From the NCBI RefSeq assembly GCF_020622355.1, contig NZ_WHVL01000004.1, positions 62,001 through 126,000 of the forward strand: a stretch of 64,000 nucleotides of DNA, in the 5' to 3' direction. Position numbers and translations under genes: made by a program. Below, piece after piece: positions 36,953 to 45,951 of the stretch (within the stretch, counting starts at the first letter, position 1; each line of letters starts with the position of its first letter). A model generated the notes under the pieces. It searched no databases, was not told where the DNA came from, and worked only from the letters and a program-made list of their open reading frames with translations. This stretch comes from Vreelandella malpeensis. Its GTDB lineage: Bacteria > Pseudomonadota > Gammaproteobacteria > Pseudomonadales > Halomonadaceae.

Positions 36953-38164
36953 ATGCTAAAATTAATTCCATTCAGAATGTATAATAAAATTAGAAATTTA
37001 GGTGACTCAATTAACCCATATGTAATTGAGTATGTGACTAAAGGTGAGGTGGTTCCTGTTTTTTCAAATAAAAAAGATACCCCCCATCTACTAGGAATAG
37101 GAAGTATTTTTTTTGATGCTAGTCTATCATCCCATATATGGGGAAGTGGTATAATAAACAAGAAAAATAACCTTCCCAAGATCAATCCTAAAAATATACA
37201 TGCATTAAGAGGAAAGAAGACAGCTGAGTTATTAATGGATTTAGGTTATAAGATTCCAGACGTCCCATTGGGAGATCCTGGTGTTTTTGCTAAAAATATA
37301 TTAGATGTTGAAGAATGGAACTATTCAAAAAAATATAAAGCATGTGTGATCCCGCATCATGCTTCGATTGATTCTCCATTCTTTAAAAAGCTAAGAAGGA
37401 ATAAAGATATTGTCGTTCTTAATATGATGACAAGCGATATATCTATTTTAAAAATTATAGCTCAATCTGAGTGCGTGTTATCTCAAAGCTTACATGGATT
37501 GATTTTTTCAGAAGCACTTGGAATTCCTAATTTGTGGATCTCTGATAAGTTCGATGAGAACTGGAAATTTAAATTTGAAGACTGGTTCAGTACAACTCTA
37601 AATCCCCAAAAAAATCCTGTATCTTTTGAAGTTCCTTTCTCTGATATGCTTAAAATGTCCCGTCTACATTCAAGCATTATTTCCAGGCAAGATCTTATAG
37701 ATGCTTTCCCACATAAAGAATTGGTTACAGGGTTGCAAGATAACTATAAAATTTCTCATAACCATAGTGAATTTTTTGATTTAAGAGTAAATAACTTTCC
37801 TTATAAAGATTCTATTTTAAATGAAAATACAAATAAGAATGAGATAGAGATGCTAGAAAGAAAGGTTAAAGAGGGGTTTGCTATCGCGAATTCTTTTTTC
37901 TCGTATCCGTATTATACATTTGTGAATTTTGGTCATAGCTACAATATCGGTAAGTTAGAAAAAATAACAAACATAATGGATAAAAAACATAATTTTGTAT
38001 TTGCAACTTTGAATTTTGGAAAACAGCCACCTAAAGGTGTTAGAGTATATAATGTTGATGGATTTAGAGTGACAAAGAATATGCCGGTAGGGGATTCATT
38101 CGTCATCCGGCCAAATGGTAGGATCTTGTTCGGTAAAGAGTATTTAAATTTTTACCTTGATTGA
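36953..38164 (+). CDS. Polysaccharide pyruvyl transferase family protein
   Basis: The 403-residue protein resembles enzymes that add pyruvate ketals from phosphoenolpyruvate to polysaccharide sugars. Family features include RNLGDSINPYVIEYVT near the N-terminus, LGIGSIFF, IWGSGI, ALRGKKTAELL, LGDPGVFA and SQSLHGLIFSEALGIPNLW (about 175-193). The last ~120 residues extend beyond the core domain and I do not recognise them. It is A+T-rich and nearly overlaps the preceding gene. Pyruvylation would give the capsule extra negative charge. Confidence 0.85.
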   Translation: MLKLIPFRMYNKIRNLGDSINPYVIEYVTKGEVVPVFSNKKDTPHLLGIGSIFFDASLSSHIWGSGIINKKNNLPKINPKNIHALRGKKTAELLMDLGYKIPDVPLGDPGVFAKNILDVEEWNYSKKYKACVIPHHASIDSPFFKKLRRNKDIVVLNMMTSDISILKIIAQSECVLSQSLHGLIFSEALGIPNLWISDKFDENWKFKFEDWFSTTLNPQKNPVSFEVPFSDMLKMSRLHSSIISRQDLIDAFPHKELVTGLQDNYKISHNHSEFFDLRVNNFPYKDSILNENTNKNEIEMLERKVKEGFAIANSFFSYPYYTFVNFGHSYNIGKLEKITNIMDKKHNFVFATLNFGKQPPKGVRVYNVDGFRVTKNMPVGDSFVIRPNGRILFGKEYLNFYLD

Positions 38165-38352
38165 TATAATTTTATGAATTGATTATGTTAATGTTAAATG
38201 TTTTTTCCGATGTTAAAGTAAGGGTGTTGAGCAGTGGTGTAGTAATAGTGCAGCTTGATAGCTTGCCACCATTAGCTGAGTTTTAAAGTCCTTACTGATG
38301 TCTAGAAGACCTAAAACGATTCATTTAATATTATAACTACTATGGGGGCTAT

Positions 38353-39855
38353 GTGGCTAACACGTCGATAAAAGATTTCTTAGATGACATTATTCCTTTC
38401 TTTATGGATAAAGAAATATGTGTTATTGATGTGGGAGCACATAAAGGTGATGTGTTTAAAGATGTTCTTAATACAGGTGTGACAATAACTGATGCATACT
38501 TGTTCGAACCAAATCCTGTTTCATTTAAGAAACTTAAAAATGTAGTAGAGTCTTTGCCGGAAACTACTGTTGTAAAAACGATTAATTTAGCTGTAGGTGA
38601 TAGAGCGGCTCGTGTAAAAATGAAAGATGCAGACACGATGTCCAAAATTGTAGAAGTAATGGATCCTAAAGTTTCAAAGTCTAAAGCTAGTGATAAATCG
38701 TACTTTGAAGTTGATTCGGTTAGGTTAGATGATTTTCTGAGAGATTTTTTGAATGATAATAAAAGAGAGAAAATATCTCTGCTGAAAATTGATGTCGAGG
38801 GCTATGAACTCGAGGTTATTGAAGGCGGGCGGGAGCTGCTAACTTCAAAAAAAATTGATGTTGTATATATAGAGGCTGGGTTAAACCCAAACGGAGTACA
38901 GCAGACATATTATCGTAAAATAGAAGATGCACTTAATAAGTATGGGTACCGTTTGTTTCGTATTTATGAACAAAAGCATGAGTGGATTGATGACTCGCCT
39001 TTTCTACGGCGCATAAATATGGCTTTTTTTAGTGAACGCTTTGCTGCAGAGTATCCTTATAAAGCGACTAAAAAAAAATATGCTGAACGGTCAGTCGTAG
39101 TAAATGCTGGTGCTTCCCATGAAAATGGAATAAAGGGTGAGCCTATATTACATGAGACAAGTGTTTTGGTGTCTAAGTCAGCTATTGCTAAGCAATTGAA
39201 TAAAAATTATAGACGGTTGGAAAGTTTTCATTGGTTAGTTAATGCATTGCATATACGGGGTAGGCTGCCTTACTTGGAAGGGCGTGAAATGGCTCCTGAT
39301 GCGTTATTAGCAGTACATGAATATATTCGACAAGAGAAACCACGTTTGGTGGTATTAATTGGTGGTGAGGCAACAGCATTAGTAGCTGCGGATGCCTTGA
39401 GACAAAATGGAATTGGTAAAATGATTGTATTTGACCACTCACAAAATTTTAGTAGTGGCACACAGAACCGCCTTAAAAGAGAGCATTTATCTGTTTGGTG
39501 TGAATTGAACGTCTCTCCTTTAGTTGAGTGGGATGGAGAACATCTTGGCTCTGTGCAGAGAGAAGCTGTTGCTAAAAATAAAAAGTTGCTGAAATGGCAT
39601 CATCCAGATGATTTTTCAGGAATAAGTAATATAGACTTTCTGGTTGTTGATGGGCCTCATGGAAGTTTATGTCCTTACGCTCGCTACCCAGCCTTGCCTG
39701 TATTATTTGATAAGTTAAGTCCTTCTGCTGAAGTATGGCTTGATGATACTGATCGAAGTGATGAAAAGTTAATAGCTGATGAATGGGCAAAGAAATACTC
39801 GCTTGATCTTGAGTTTTTTTCTAATGAAAATGGTTTGGCTAAATTAAAAAAATAG
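38353..39855 (+). CDS. Two-domain methyltransferase: FkbM domain plus second SAM-methyltransferase-like domain
   Basis: The 500-residue protein starts with GTG (GGGGG-type SD at 38344). Residues ~20-230 are an FkbM methyltransferase: VIDVGAHKGDVF (SAM-binding loop), YLFEPNPVSF, VRLDDFL, LLKIDVEGYELEVIEGG. Residues ~280-500 look like another Rossmann methyltransferase-like domain: LVVLIGGEATALVAADAL, IVFDHS, FLVVDGPHG, WLDDTDRSDEKL. The second lacks a clear GxGxG SAM loop (IGGEAT in its place). The protein would O-methylate one or two sugar positions. Direct product and acceptor are unknown. It is A+T-rich and the gap before it (188 bases) shows no clear gene. Confidence 0.75.
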   Translation: MANTSIKDFLDDIIPFFMDKEICVIDVGAHKGDVFKDVLNTGVTITDAYLFEPNPVSFKKLKNVVESLPETTVVKTINLAVGDRAARVKMKDADTMSKIVEVMDPKVSKSKASDKSYFEVDSVRLDDFLRDFLNDNKREKISLLKIDVEGYELEVIEGGRELLTSKKIDVVYIEAGLNPNGVQQTYYRKIEDALNKYGYRLFRIYEQKHEWIDDSPFLRRINMAFFSERFAAEYPYKATKKKYAERSVVVNAGASHENGIKGEPILHETSVLVSKSAIAKQLNKNYRRLESFHWLVNALHIRGRLPYLEGREMAPDALLAVHEYIRQEKPRLVVLIGGEATALVAADALRQNGIGKMIVFDHSQNFSSGTQNRLKREHLSVWCELNVSPLVEWDGEHLGSVQREAVAKNKKLLKWHHPDDFSGISNIDFLVVDGPHGSLCPYARYPALPVLFDKLSPSAEVWLDDTDRSDEKLIADEWAKKYSLDLEFFSNENGLAKLKK

Positions 39856-40052
39856 AGAGAGAGGGTATTTAAAACAACGATGTATTATGTTGAATCATCA
39901 AGAAGGAGGGGGGGGTAAGAAGGATCCTTAAGCCATTGATAAGATTTTAATCTGGCTTTAGTAAGTGTGCAAGCGGTGGCCTATCGCTGCTGATTTAAAA
40001 AGTTACGGGTTATATTTACATATGAGTAAAGTGTTAATTATAGCGTGGTGAT

Positions 40053-40851
40053 ATGAGTAATGTGCGTAAAGCAGAGGCAGGGTTAGTCGCATGCTTTATT
40101 CTTGCTGTTTTGATTTGGCAGCCTTGGGATATGCCTCAACGTTTACTACGGTTATTGATGAAAATTTCGACAGTTCCTCACTGTCTACTCAAGGTGAAGC
40201 CCTGCTTGCCCACCCACTGGTTCACCCATCCTCAGGAAGGGGCGTGAAGGCTCGACAGAAATTCAGGTTGATTACGAAGGCTACGAACGTGGTAGTCGCA
40301 GGGTGGTCAAAACCCCCCCGTATTCTACCTGCTGAGCAATATGAACTTGCGTTCTGGGTTCGTTTTTGTGAAGAGTTTGATTTCGCCCGTGGTGGTAAGC
40401 TACATGGCTTGGGGCATGCTAGTCCGGTGACGGGTGGGAATGAGATTACGGCGAAGGGGTGGAGCGCCCGATTGATGTTCCGCCGAGATGGAGGGGTGAA
40501 AACCTACGTGTATCATCAGGATATGGTGGGCGTTTTGGTGATAGGGAAGTGGCTTAAGACTTTGCTTTCCAACCAGGGCAATACCATCATATAAAAATGC
40601 GCGTTTTTTTGAATGATCCAGCTTCTGAGAGTAATGGAAGTATGGTGGTATGGGTTGATGATGAGTTGGTGATTGAACACGAGTCGTTGCGCTTTCGTAA
40701 CCGCATTACACCTGCGAGTTATATACAGCGGTTTTTGTTTAATACGTTTCACGGTGGAAGTAGCCCTGAGTGGGCTCCTCGTAGTAAGGATGGCAGTTAT
40801 AAAACAGACTGCGCTTACTTTGATGATATTAAGCTTTTGTCATCGTTGTAA
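40053..40851 (+). pseudogene. Broken polysaccharide lyase (PL14-like domain)
   Basis: Three open segments in different frames together read as one secreted lyase-like protein. An N-terminal signal-like segment starts at ATG 40053 (AGLVACFILAVLI). A second frame runs from about 40120 with YELAFWVRF, GGKLHGLGHAS and GWSARLMFRRDG. A third frame to 40851 has MRVFLNDPASESNG, VVWVDDELVIEH and FNTFHGGSSPEWAP. Frameshifts lie near 40110-40130 and 40525-40535, with an in-frame stop at 40555-40557. The motifs resemble the polysaccharide lyase 14-like fold. An active enzyme would cleave a uronic acid polymer, so loss may have stabilised the capsule. Confidence 0.72.
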
Positions 40852-40874
40852 TTATTAAATGGAGAGATTGTAGG

Positions 40875-42041
40875 ATGAAAATTGCTGTTGCTGGTACTGG
40901 CTATGTAGGCCTTTCAAACGCAATGTTATTATCACAACATCATGAAATAGTCGCAGTGGATATTGTGGCTGAGAAAGTGGATATGCTGAATAACCGGGTA
41001 TCGCCTATTGGAGATGCAGAAATTTCAGCGTTTCTGGCTAGGGAAGACCTAAACTTTACAGCAACATTGGATGCTAAAGCTGCTTATCAAGGGGCTGCTT
41101 TTGTTATTATCGCTACGCCAACGGATTACGATCCAGAAACCAATTACTTTAACACTAAAAGCGTTGAAGCTGTTATCAGTAAGGTTATTGAGATTAATCC
41201 TGATGCGGTAATGGTCATTAAATCCACTGTCCCTGTTGGCTACACACAGGAAATATCTGAGCAACTTGGTACTCAGAATTTGCTTTTTTCTCCTGAGTTT
41301 TTGCGTGAAGGGAAGGCCCTACACGACAACCTTTACCCTTCGCGGATTATTGTGGGCGAATGCTCAGATCGCGCGGCTACTTTTGCAGAATTGCTTAAGC
41401 AGGGGGCCGTTAAGCAAGATGTAGAAGTACTGCTTACCAACAGCACTGAAGCAGAAGCCATTAAGCTGTTTGCTAATACCTACCTGGCGATGAGGGTAGC
41501 CTACTTCAACGAGCTGGATACCTACGCAGAAACACATGGGCTCGATGCCAAGCAAATTATTGAAGGAGTGGGGCTGGACCCGCGTATTGGCAAGCACTAT
41601 AACAACCCTAGCTTTGGTTACGGCGGCTACTGCTTACCTAAGGACACCAAACAGCTGTTGGCTAACTATCAGGATGTGCCTAACAATATGATTCAGGCTA
41701 TTGTTGAGGCCAACCGTACCCGTAAAGACTTTATCTCTGAATCTGTGTTACGCCGTAATCCCTCAGTGGTGGGTGTTTATCGTTTGATCATGAAGACCGG
41801 TTCAGATAATTTTCGTGCCAGTGCTATGCAGGGGGTAATGAAACGTTTAAAAGCAAAGGGTATTGAAGTAGTGGTGTATGAACCTGCATTAGAAGCGGAA
41901 GAGTTTTTTCACTCAAAAGTCATACGTGATTTTGCTGCATTTAAGCAGAAGGCCGACGTGATTTTGGCGAACCGTATGGTAGAAGAATTGCAGGATGTGG
42001 CTGAGAAAGTGTATACACGCGACTTGTTTGGTAGCGATTAA
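40875..42041 (+). CDS. ugd: UDP-glucose 6-dehydrogenase (intact, A+T-rich copy)
   Basis: Oxidises UDP-glucose to UDP-glucuronate with two NAD+. The 388-residue protein has [26 protein letters not shown] and the catalytic cysteine in [14 protein letters not shown], matching the short (~388 aa) Ugd class. It provides the glucuronate donor expected for a uronic-acid capsule. SD GGAG is near the ATG. A second copy at 44.7-45.9 kb is similar in protein sequence but G+C-rich and broken, so this one appears to be the only working copy in the window. Confidence 0.94.
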   Translation: MKIAVAGTGYVGLSNAMLLSQHHEIVAVDIVAEKVDMLNNRVSPIGDAEISAFLAREDLNFTATLDAKAAYQGAAFVIIATPTDYDPETNYFNTKSVEAVISKVIEINPDAVMVIKSTVPVGYTQEISEQLGTQNLLFSPEFLREGKALHDNLYPSRIIVGECSDRAATFAELLKQGAVKQDVEVLLTNSTEAEAIKLFANTYLAMRVAYFNELDTYAETHGLDAKQIIEGVGLDPRIGKHYNNPSFGYGGYCLPKDTKQLLANYQDVPNNMIQAIVEANRTRKDFISESVLRRNPSVVGVYRLIMKTGSDNFRASAMQGVMKRLKAKGIEVVVYEPALEAEEFFHSKVIRDFAAFKQKADVILANRMVEELQDVAEKVYTRDLFGSD

Positions 42042-42435
42042 ACTTTGATGCACTGTTTATATTGCGCTGTAGATATAGCCTTCAACTAGTAATTTTCAGT
42101 GTAACTTATATTAAATAATAAATTTATATGATTGTACAGAAACTTGTTTTTCGTGTATTGCCGTAAAGTGGAGTTGCTTAAGCTTTCAGCAGGTACACGG
42201 TATATGGGGCGTGGTTGTTTGCTCTTGCCTAGGGGGTCTTGATTTTTATTGCTCTTGGTAGTCTAAAGCTCTCTTCTCTTTGCTGACAAGGTTTCTGTAC
42301 GCTAATATATTGGCAGTGCCACAAAGCGTTTTTTACATCTGAAGAGCTTGAATTCTCTTTTTATCTTTACAGCATCTATCATCTGGGTCGTACTGATATT
42401 TTGTTGCCTACTTAATTACGTGATAGGAATATATT
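42042..42435 (+). promoter_or_regulatory. 394-base A+T-rich intergenic region with candidate promoter
   Basis: No gene or repeat is seen here. CTGACA (42283-42288) and TATATT (42306-42311) are 17 bases apart, each matching the sigma-70 consensus at five of six positions. They would give a leader of about 115 bases before the GTG of the coiled-coil protein. It suggests a separate transcription start inside the cassette. Confidence 0.5.
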
Positions 42436-44628
42436 GTGAGCCAGCAACAGCATTCGATAACTTCACGCTCTGATTCAGAGCTTGCTATCAAGCCTTCTAT
42501 TAATACATTAGCTCAGGGGGCGATGTTTTGGCAGCCTGATTATCGAGGATCTTCTTCTTGGTTAGAGCATCTTCCATTTCTATTTTGGTTAATTGAAGCG
42601 TTGCGCCCACAAAATACGGTAGAGTTAGGGAGCGATCGTGTTGCACATTTTGCGCTTTGCCAGGCAGTAGTGAAGCTTCGCTTGAACGCTCGCTGTTATA
42701 CAGTCCTACCAGATGGCCAACTTGAAAAAGTATATGACAAGGAGTATGCCACTGAGCATTTTGCATCGATAAGCCAGCCACTTTCCACCACTGCTACACG
42801 GGCGGTTGAGCAGTTTGCAGAAGGCTCGGTTGACTTGCTATTGCTACACGTTGAAGCGAGTGATGATAGTGTGGATTACTTGCTTGAGCGCTGGTTATCC
42901 AGGCTTTCCTCTCAAGGGGTTGTGGTGGTACCGGGTATTGCTTGTCGTGACCCTGGGTGCCTGGTGTTTCGAGCATTTGAGGCTATTAAGTCGCGTTATC
43001 CTTATTTTGAATTTCATCATGCCGGCGGTCTGGGGATTATTGCGGTGGGTGAGCAGTTGCCCACTTTGCTGCAAAACTTGCTGGGGGCATTGGAGTCCGA
43101 TGCCTCTACTCAGGTAGTACAAGATGTCTTTGCTCGTCTGGGTCGTGGTTGCCAGGATAAAGTAACGTCTCGCCAACAGCGAGTACAGGTGCAGCGCTTG
43201 GAAGCTAAGGTCAGTGAGCAGTCAGGTGAGCTTAACAAGCGAAAGCAAAAAATAAGTCAACAAGCAGAACAACTGTTGCAGCTAAATAAGGAGCACGAAA
43301 AGCTGCAAGCGAGCATGGCGCAGCAAGAATTTCAAGCGGCTCATGAGCGTGGTCGCTTAGCTGAACGTATTAGTTCACTTGAGGAGTTAAATGCTGAGCT
43401 TAAACAGGAGTTAAGGCACCAGCGCCAACAAGCAGAACAACGTGAAATCCGACAGCGTGAAGAGGTTTTAGCCTTAAGACAAAATGAGAATGAGGTACGA
43501 GAAGCATTCAAGTTAAAAGGCCAGTATGAGCAGAAGCAGGATGAACTAAAGGTACTTCGTTCAACTATCCAGGCGCGTGAAGAACAGGTTCTGAAATTAA
43601 CGAGTGATCTGACATATGTAGAGCAAGTAAATACTAAAGAATTTGCTCGACTTAATCAACTCCTTGATGGATATGTTCAGACATTAGGTGAGCGTGATAA
43701 ACGAGTACAAGAGCTAACTCAGCAACTGGAAAAGCAGAAAGGAGCGAATGAAGAGTGTGTTAATGAGATTAGCCAGCTAACTCTTAAGCAGCAGGATACT
43801 GAACGTGTTCTTGATAACGCTGAACAAAGCTGGGCTGCTGCTGAACAACAGGTAGCGCAATATGAACAGAAATTATCAGCCATGACTTCTCAATTACAAG
43901 CGTCTACGGTACGTGAGAACGAGGCATTAAAGGCAGTGGATGAGCGCTTTCAGGAGATCGCAGTACTGACCGAATTACTGGAGTATAACGAAACGCAACG
44001 CAACCAATTGGAAAAAGAGTTGGAGGCAGCGAAGGCTGCGCAACAAAGGCTGGTGGAAACTGATAAGAGTAAAGTTAGTCAGTTAACACATATGCACCAG
44101 GAAATGAAGCGTGCTCTTGGTGAAGCAGAAAAAGGCCGTATAAACGCTGAGCAGCGGGCCATACAGTATAAGAAGGAATGTCAAACGTTATCGGTGCATG
44201 AAAAAGAGGTTCGAGAGGCACTAGAGGAGCGCTTTCATGAAATCGCTGTGCTGACTGAACTACTAGAGCAGAATGAAACTCAGCGAGATCATTACGTACA
44301 GACCTCTTCTGCTGATAAAGCTCTTCCCTTATCTAAAAGAGCGCTCAAACACCAAATCTCTATGATAAGGGCGAGCTCTTGGTTTGATGCAGAGTGGTAT
44401 TTGGTTCAATACCCAGATGTTGCCGCCGATGCGCGAATGTCGGTTAATCCTGCTCGCCATTATTTGCTAATGGGAGGATTTGAGGGGCGTAATCCAAGTC
44501 CGAGCTTTGACTCAGCTTACTATTTGGCCCAACACTCAGATGTACGTGAAAGCGGTATGAACCCTTTAGTACATTTTCTTAAGTTTGGTGAAAAAGAGTT
44601 ACGTCGCGTAAAAGCAAATAATAAGTGA
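42436..44628 (+). CDS. Methyltransferase-like domain, long coiled coil and C-terminal YPDVA-type repeats
   Basis: The 730-residue protein starts with GTG (SD TAGGA). Residues ~30-225 look like a class I SAM-methyltransferase (SSWLEHLPFLFWLIEAL, VELGSDRVAHFALC, DLLLLHVEASDD). Residues ~240-640 are a long Gln/Glu-rich coiled coil with an internal ~70-100-residue duplication: ERFQEIAVLTELLEYNETQR and ERFHEIAVLTELLEQNETQR. The last ~84 residues carry two YPDVA-type repeats (EWYLVQYPDVAADA, YYLAQHSDVRESGMNP). Coiled coil plus methyltransferase recalls chain-length-controlling O-antigen terminators such as WbdD. That analogy is inference. Composition is intermediate between the cassette and the host. 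Confidence 0.7.
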   Translation: MSQQQHSITSRSDSELAIKPSINTLAQGAMFWQPDYRGSSSWLEHLPFLFWLIEALRPQNTVELGSDRVAHFALCQAVVKLRLNARCYTVLPDGQLEKVYDKEYATEHFASISQPLSTTATRAVEQFAEGSVDLLLLHVEASDDSVDYLLERWLSRLSSQGVVVVPGIACRDPGCLVFRAFEAIKSRYPYFEFHHAGGLGIIAVGEQLPTLLQNLLGALESDASTQVVQDVFARLGRGCQDKVTSRQQRVQVQRLEAKVSEQSGELNKRKQKISQQAEQLLQLNKEHEKLQASMAQQEFQAAHERGRLAERISSLEELNAELKQELRHQRQQAEQREIRQREEVLALRQNENEVREAFKLKGQYEQKQDELKVLRSTIQAREEQVLKLTSDLTYVEQVNTKEFARLNQLLDGYVQTLGERDKRVQELTQQLEKQKGANEECVNEISQLTLKQQDTERVLDNAEQSWAAAEQQVAQYEQKLSAMTSQLQASTVRENEALKAVDERFQEIAVLTELLEYNETQRNQLEKELEAAKAAQQRLVETDKSKVSQLTHMHQEMKRALGEAEKGRINAEQRAIQYKKECQTLSVHEKEVREALEERFHEIAVLTELLEQNETQRDHYVQTSSADKALPLSKRALKHQISMIRASSWFDAEWYLVQYPDVAADARMSVNPARHYLLMGGFEGRNPSPSFDSAYYLAQHSDVRESGMNPLVHFLKFGEKELRRVKANNK

Positions 44629-44720
44629 CTATAGCTGCGTGTCAGTGTTGGAAATGGCTGTACCTAGCTCTATCATCATTGTTAGAAATTAAGTGAACAA
44701 TTAGGTGGAGTAAATTAAGG

Positions 44721-45887
44721 ATGCAAATTGTACTAGCTGGTACCGGGTATGCGGGCCTTTCCAATGCCATGTTGGTGGCCCAGCATCATGACGTCGTAGC
44801 GGCCGATATGGTTTCTGAAAAGGTCGAGATGCTGAACAAGAGCGTGTCGCCAATCGAAGATACGGAAATATCCCCCTTTCTCGCACGTGAGGACCTGCGC
44901 TTCACGGCTAAATTGGAAGCCGAAGTCGCCTATCGGGATGCCCAGTATGTGATCATCGCCACCCCAACCGACTATGACCCAAAATCCAACTATTTCAACA
45001 CGCGCAGCGTGGAAGCCGTCATTGAAAAAGTGATGGAGGTGAATCCGGAAGCGGTCATGGCCATCAAATCGACCGTTCCCGTGGGCTATACGCAGGAAAC
45101 CGCCTAACGTTTTAATTCCCCCGACCTGATTTTCTTCTCCGGAGTTCCTGCGTGAGGGTAAGGCGCTTCACGATAACTTGTACCCCTCGCGCATCGTCGT
45201 AGGCGAGTGCTCAGCGCGTGCTTAAACCTTCGCTGAGCTCTTGAAGCAGGGCGCGCTCAAACAGGATGTCGAGGTACTGCTGACCAACAGCACCGAGGCG
45301 GAAGCAATCAAGCTGTTTGCCAACACCTACCTTGCCATATGAGTCGCTTATTTCAACGAACTGGATACTTACGTCCAGATCCATGGCCTGGATGCCCGTC
45401 AGATCATTCAAGGGTAGGGCTCGACCCGCGTATCGGCAAGCATTACAACAACACAAGCTTCGCTTACGGCGGTTACTGCTTGCCTAAGGATACCAAGCAA
45501 CTGCTGGCCAACTACGAAGACTTGCCCAATAACATAATTCAGGCGATCGTTGAGGCCAATCGCACGCGTAAGGACTTCATCGCGGAATCCGTGCTCGAAC
45601 GTGACCCGAACGTGGTCGGTGTGTACCGCCTGATTATGAAAACCGGCTCGGACAACTTCCGTGCCAGTGCTATGCAGGGGATCATGAAGCGTTTGAAAGG
45701 AAAGGGCATCGAGGTCATCGTTTACGAGCCGACCCTTCAGGCAGATGAATTCTTCCACTCCAAGGTGATCGAGGACCTCGAAAGCTTCAAGGCCCTAGCC
45801 GATGTCATCTTGACTAATCGCATGGCCAAGGAGCTTGAATACGTGGCTGGCAAGGTTTACACCCGTGATTTGTTTGGTAACGATTGA
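44721..45887 (+). pseudogene. ugd: Decayed UDP-glucose 6-dehydrogenase (G+C-rich copy)
   Basis: The 5' part (44721-45107) reads as Ugd from [15 protein letters not shown] to VPVGYTQET and stops at TAA 45105. The middle continues in the next frame ([21 protein letters not shown]) with in-frame stops at 45223, 45340 (TGA where the intact copy has an Arg codon) and 45415. The 3' part (about 45414-45887) returns to the first frame with the catalytic [14 protein letters not shown]. At least two frameshifts and several nonsense changes make a working enzyme very unlikely. It is G+C-rich like the host genes, so it may be the ancestral ugd, released from selection by the copy at 40.9 kb. Confidence 0.93.
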
Positions 45888-45923
45888 GCGGCCTGGCACT
45901 CATGGCCGGCTACCCTGAACCAC

Positions 45924-45950
45924 AAAAGGGCCTTCATGAAGGCCCTTTTT
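45924..45950 (+). terminator. Rho-independent terminator after the ugd pseudogene
   Basis: AAAAGGGCCTTC / GAAGGCCCTTTT form a perfect 12-bp stem with an AT loop, ending in five T residues. It lies only two bases before the proposed start of the next gene. Confidence 0.93.
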
Positions 45951-45951
45951 C

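Noticed and set aside
44721-45107. Treating the first part of the second ugd as a short functional gene
   Set aside because: It lacks the catalytic cysteine domain and the rest of the gene follows immediately with stops and frameshifts, so it is part of a pseudogene.
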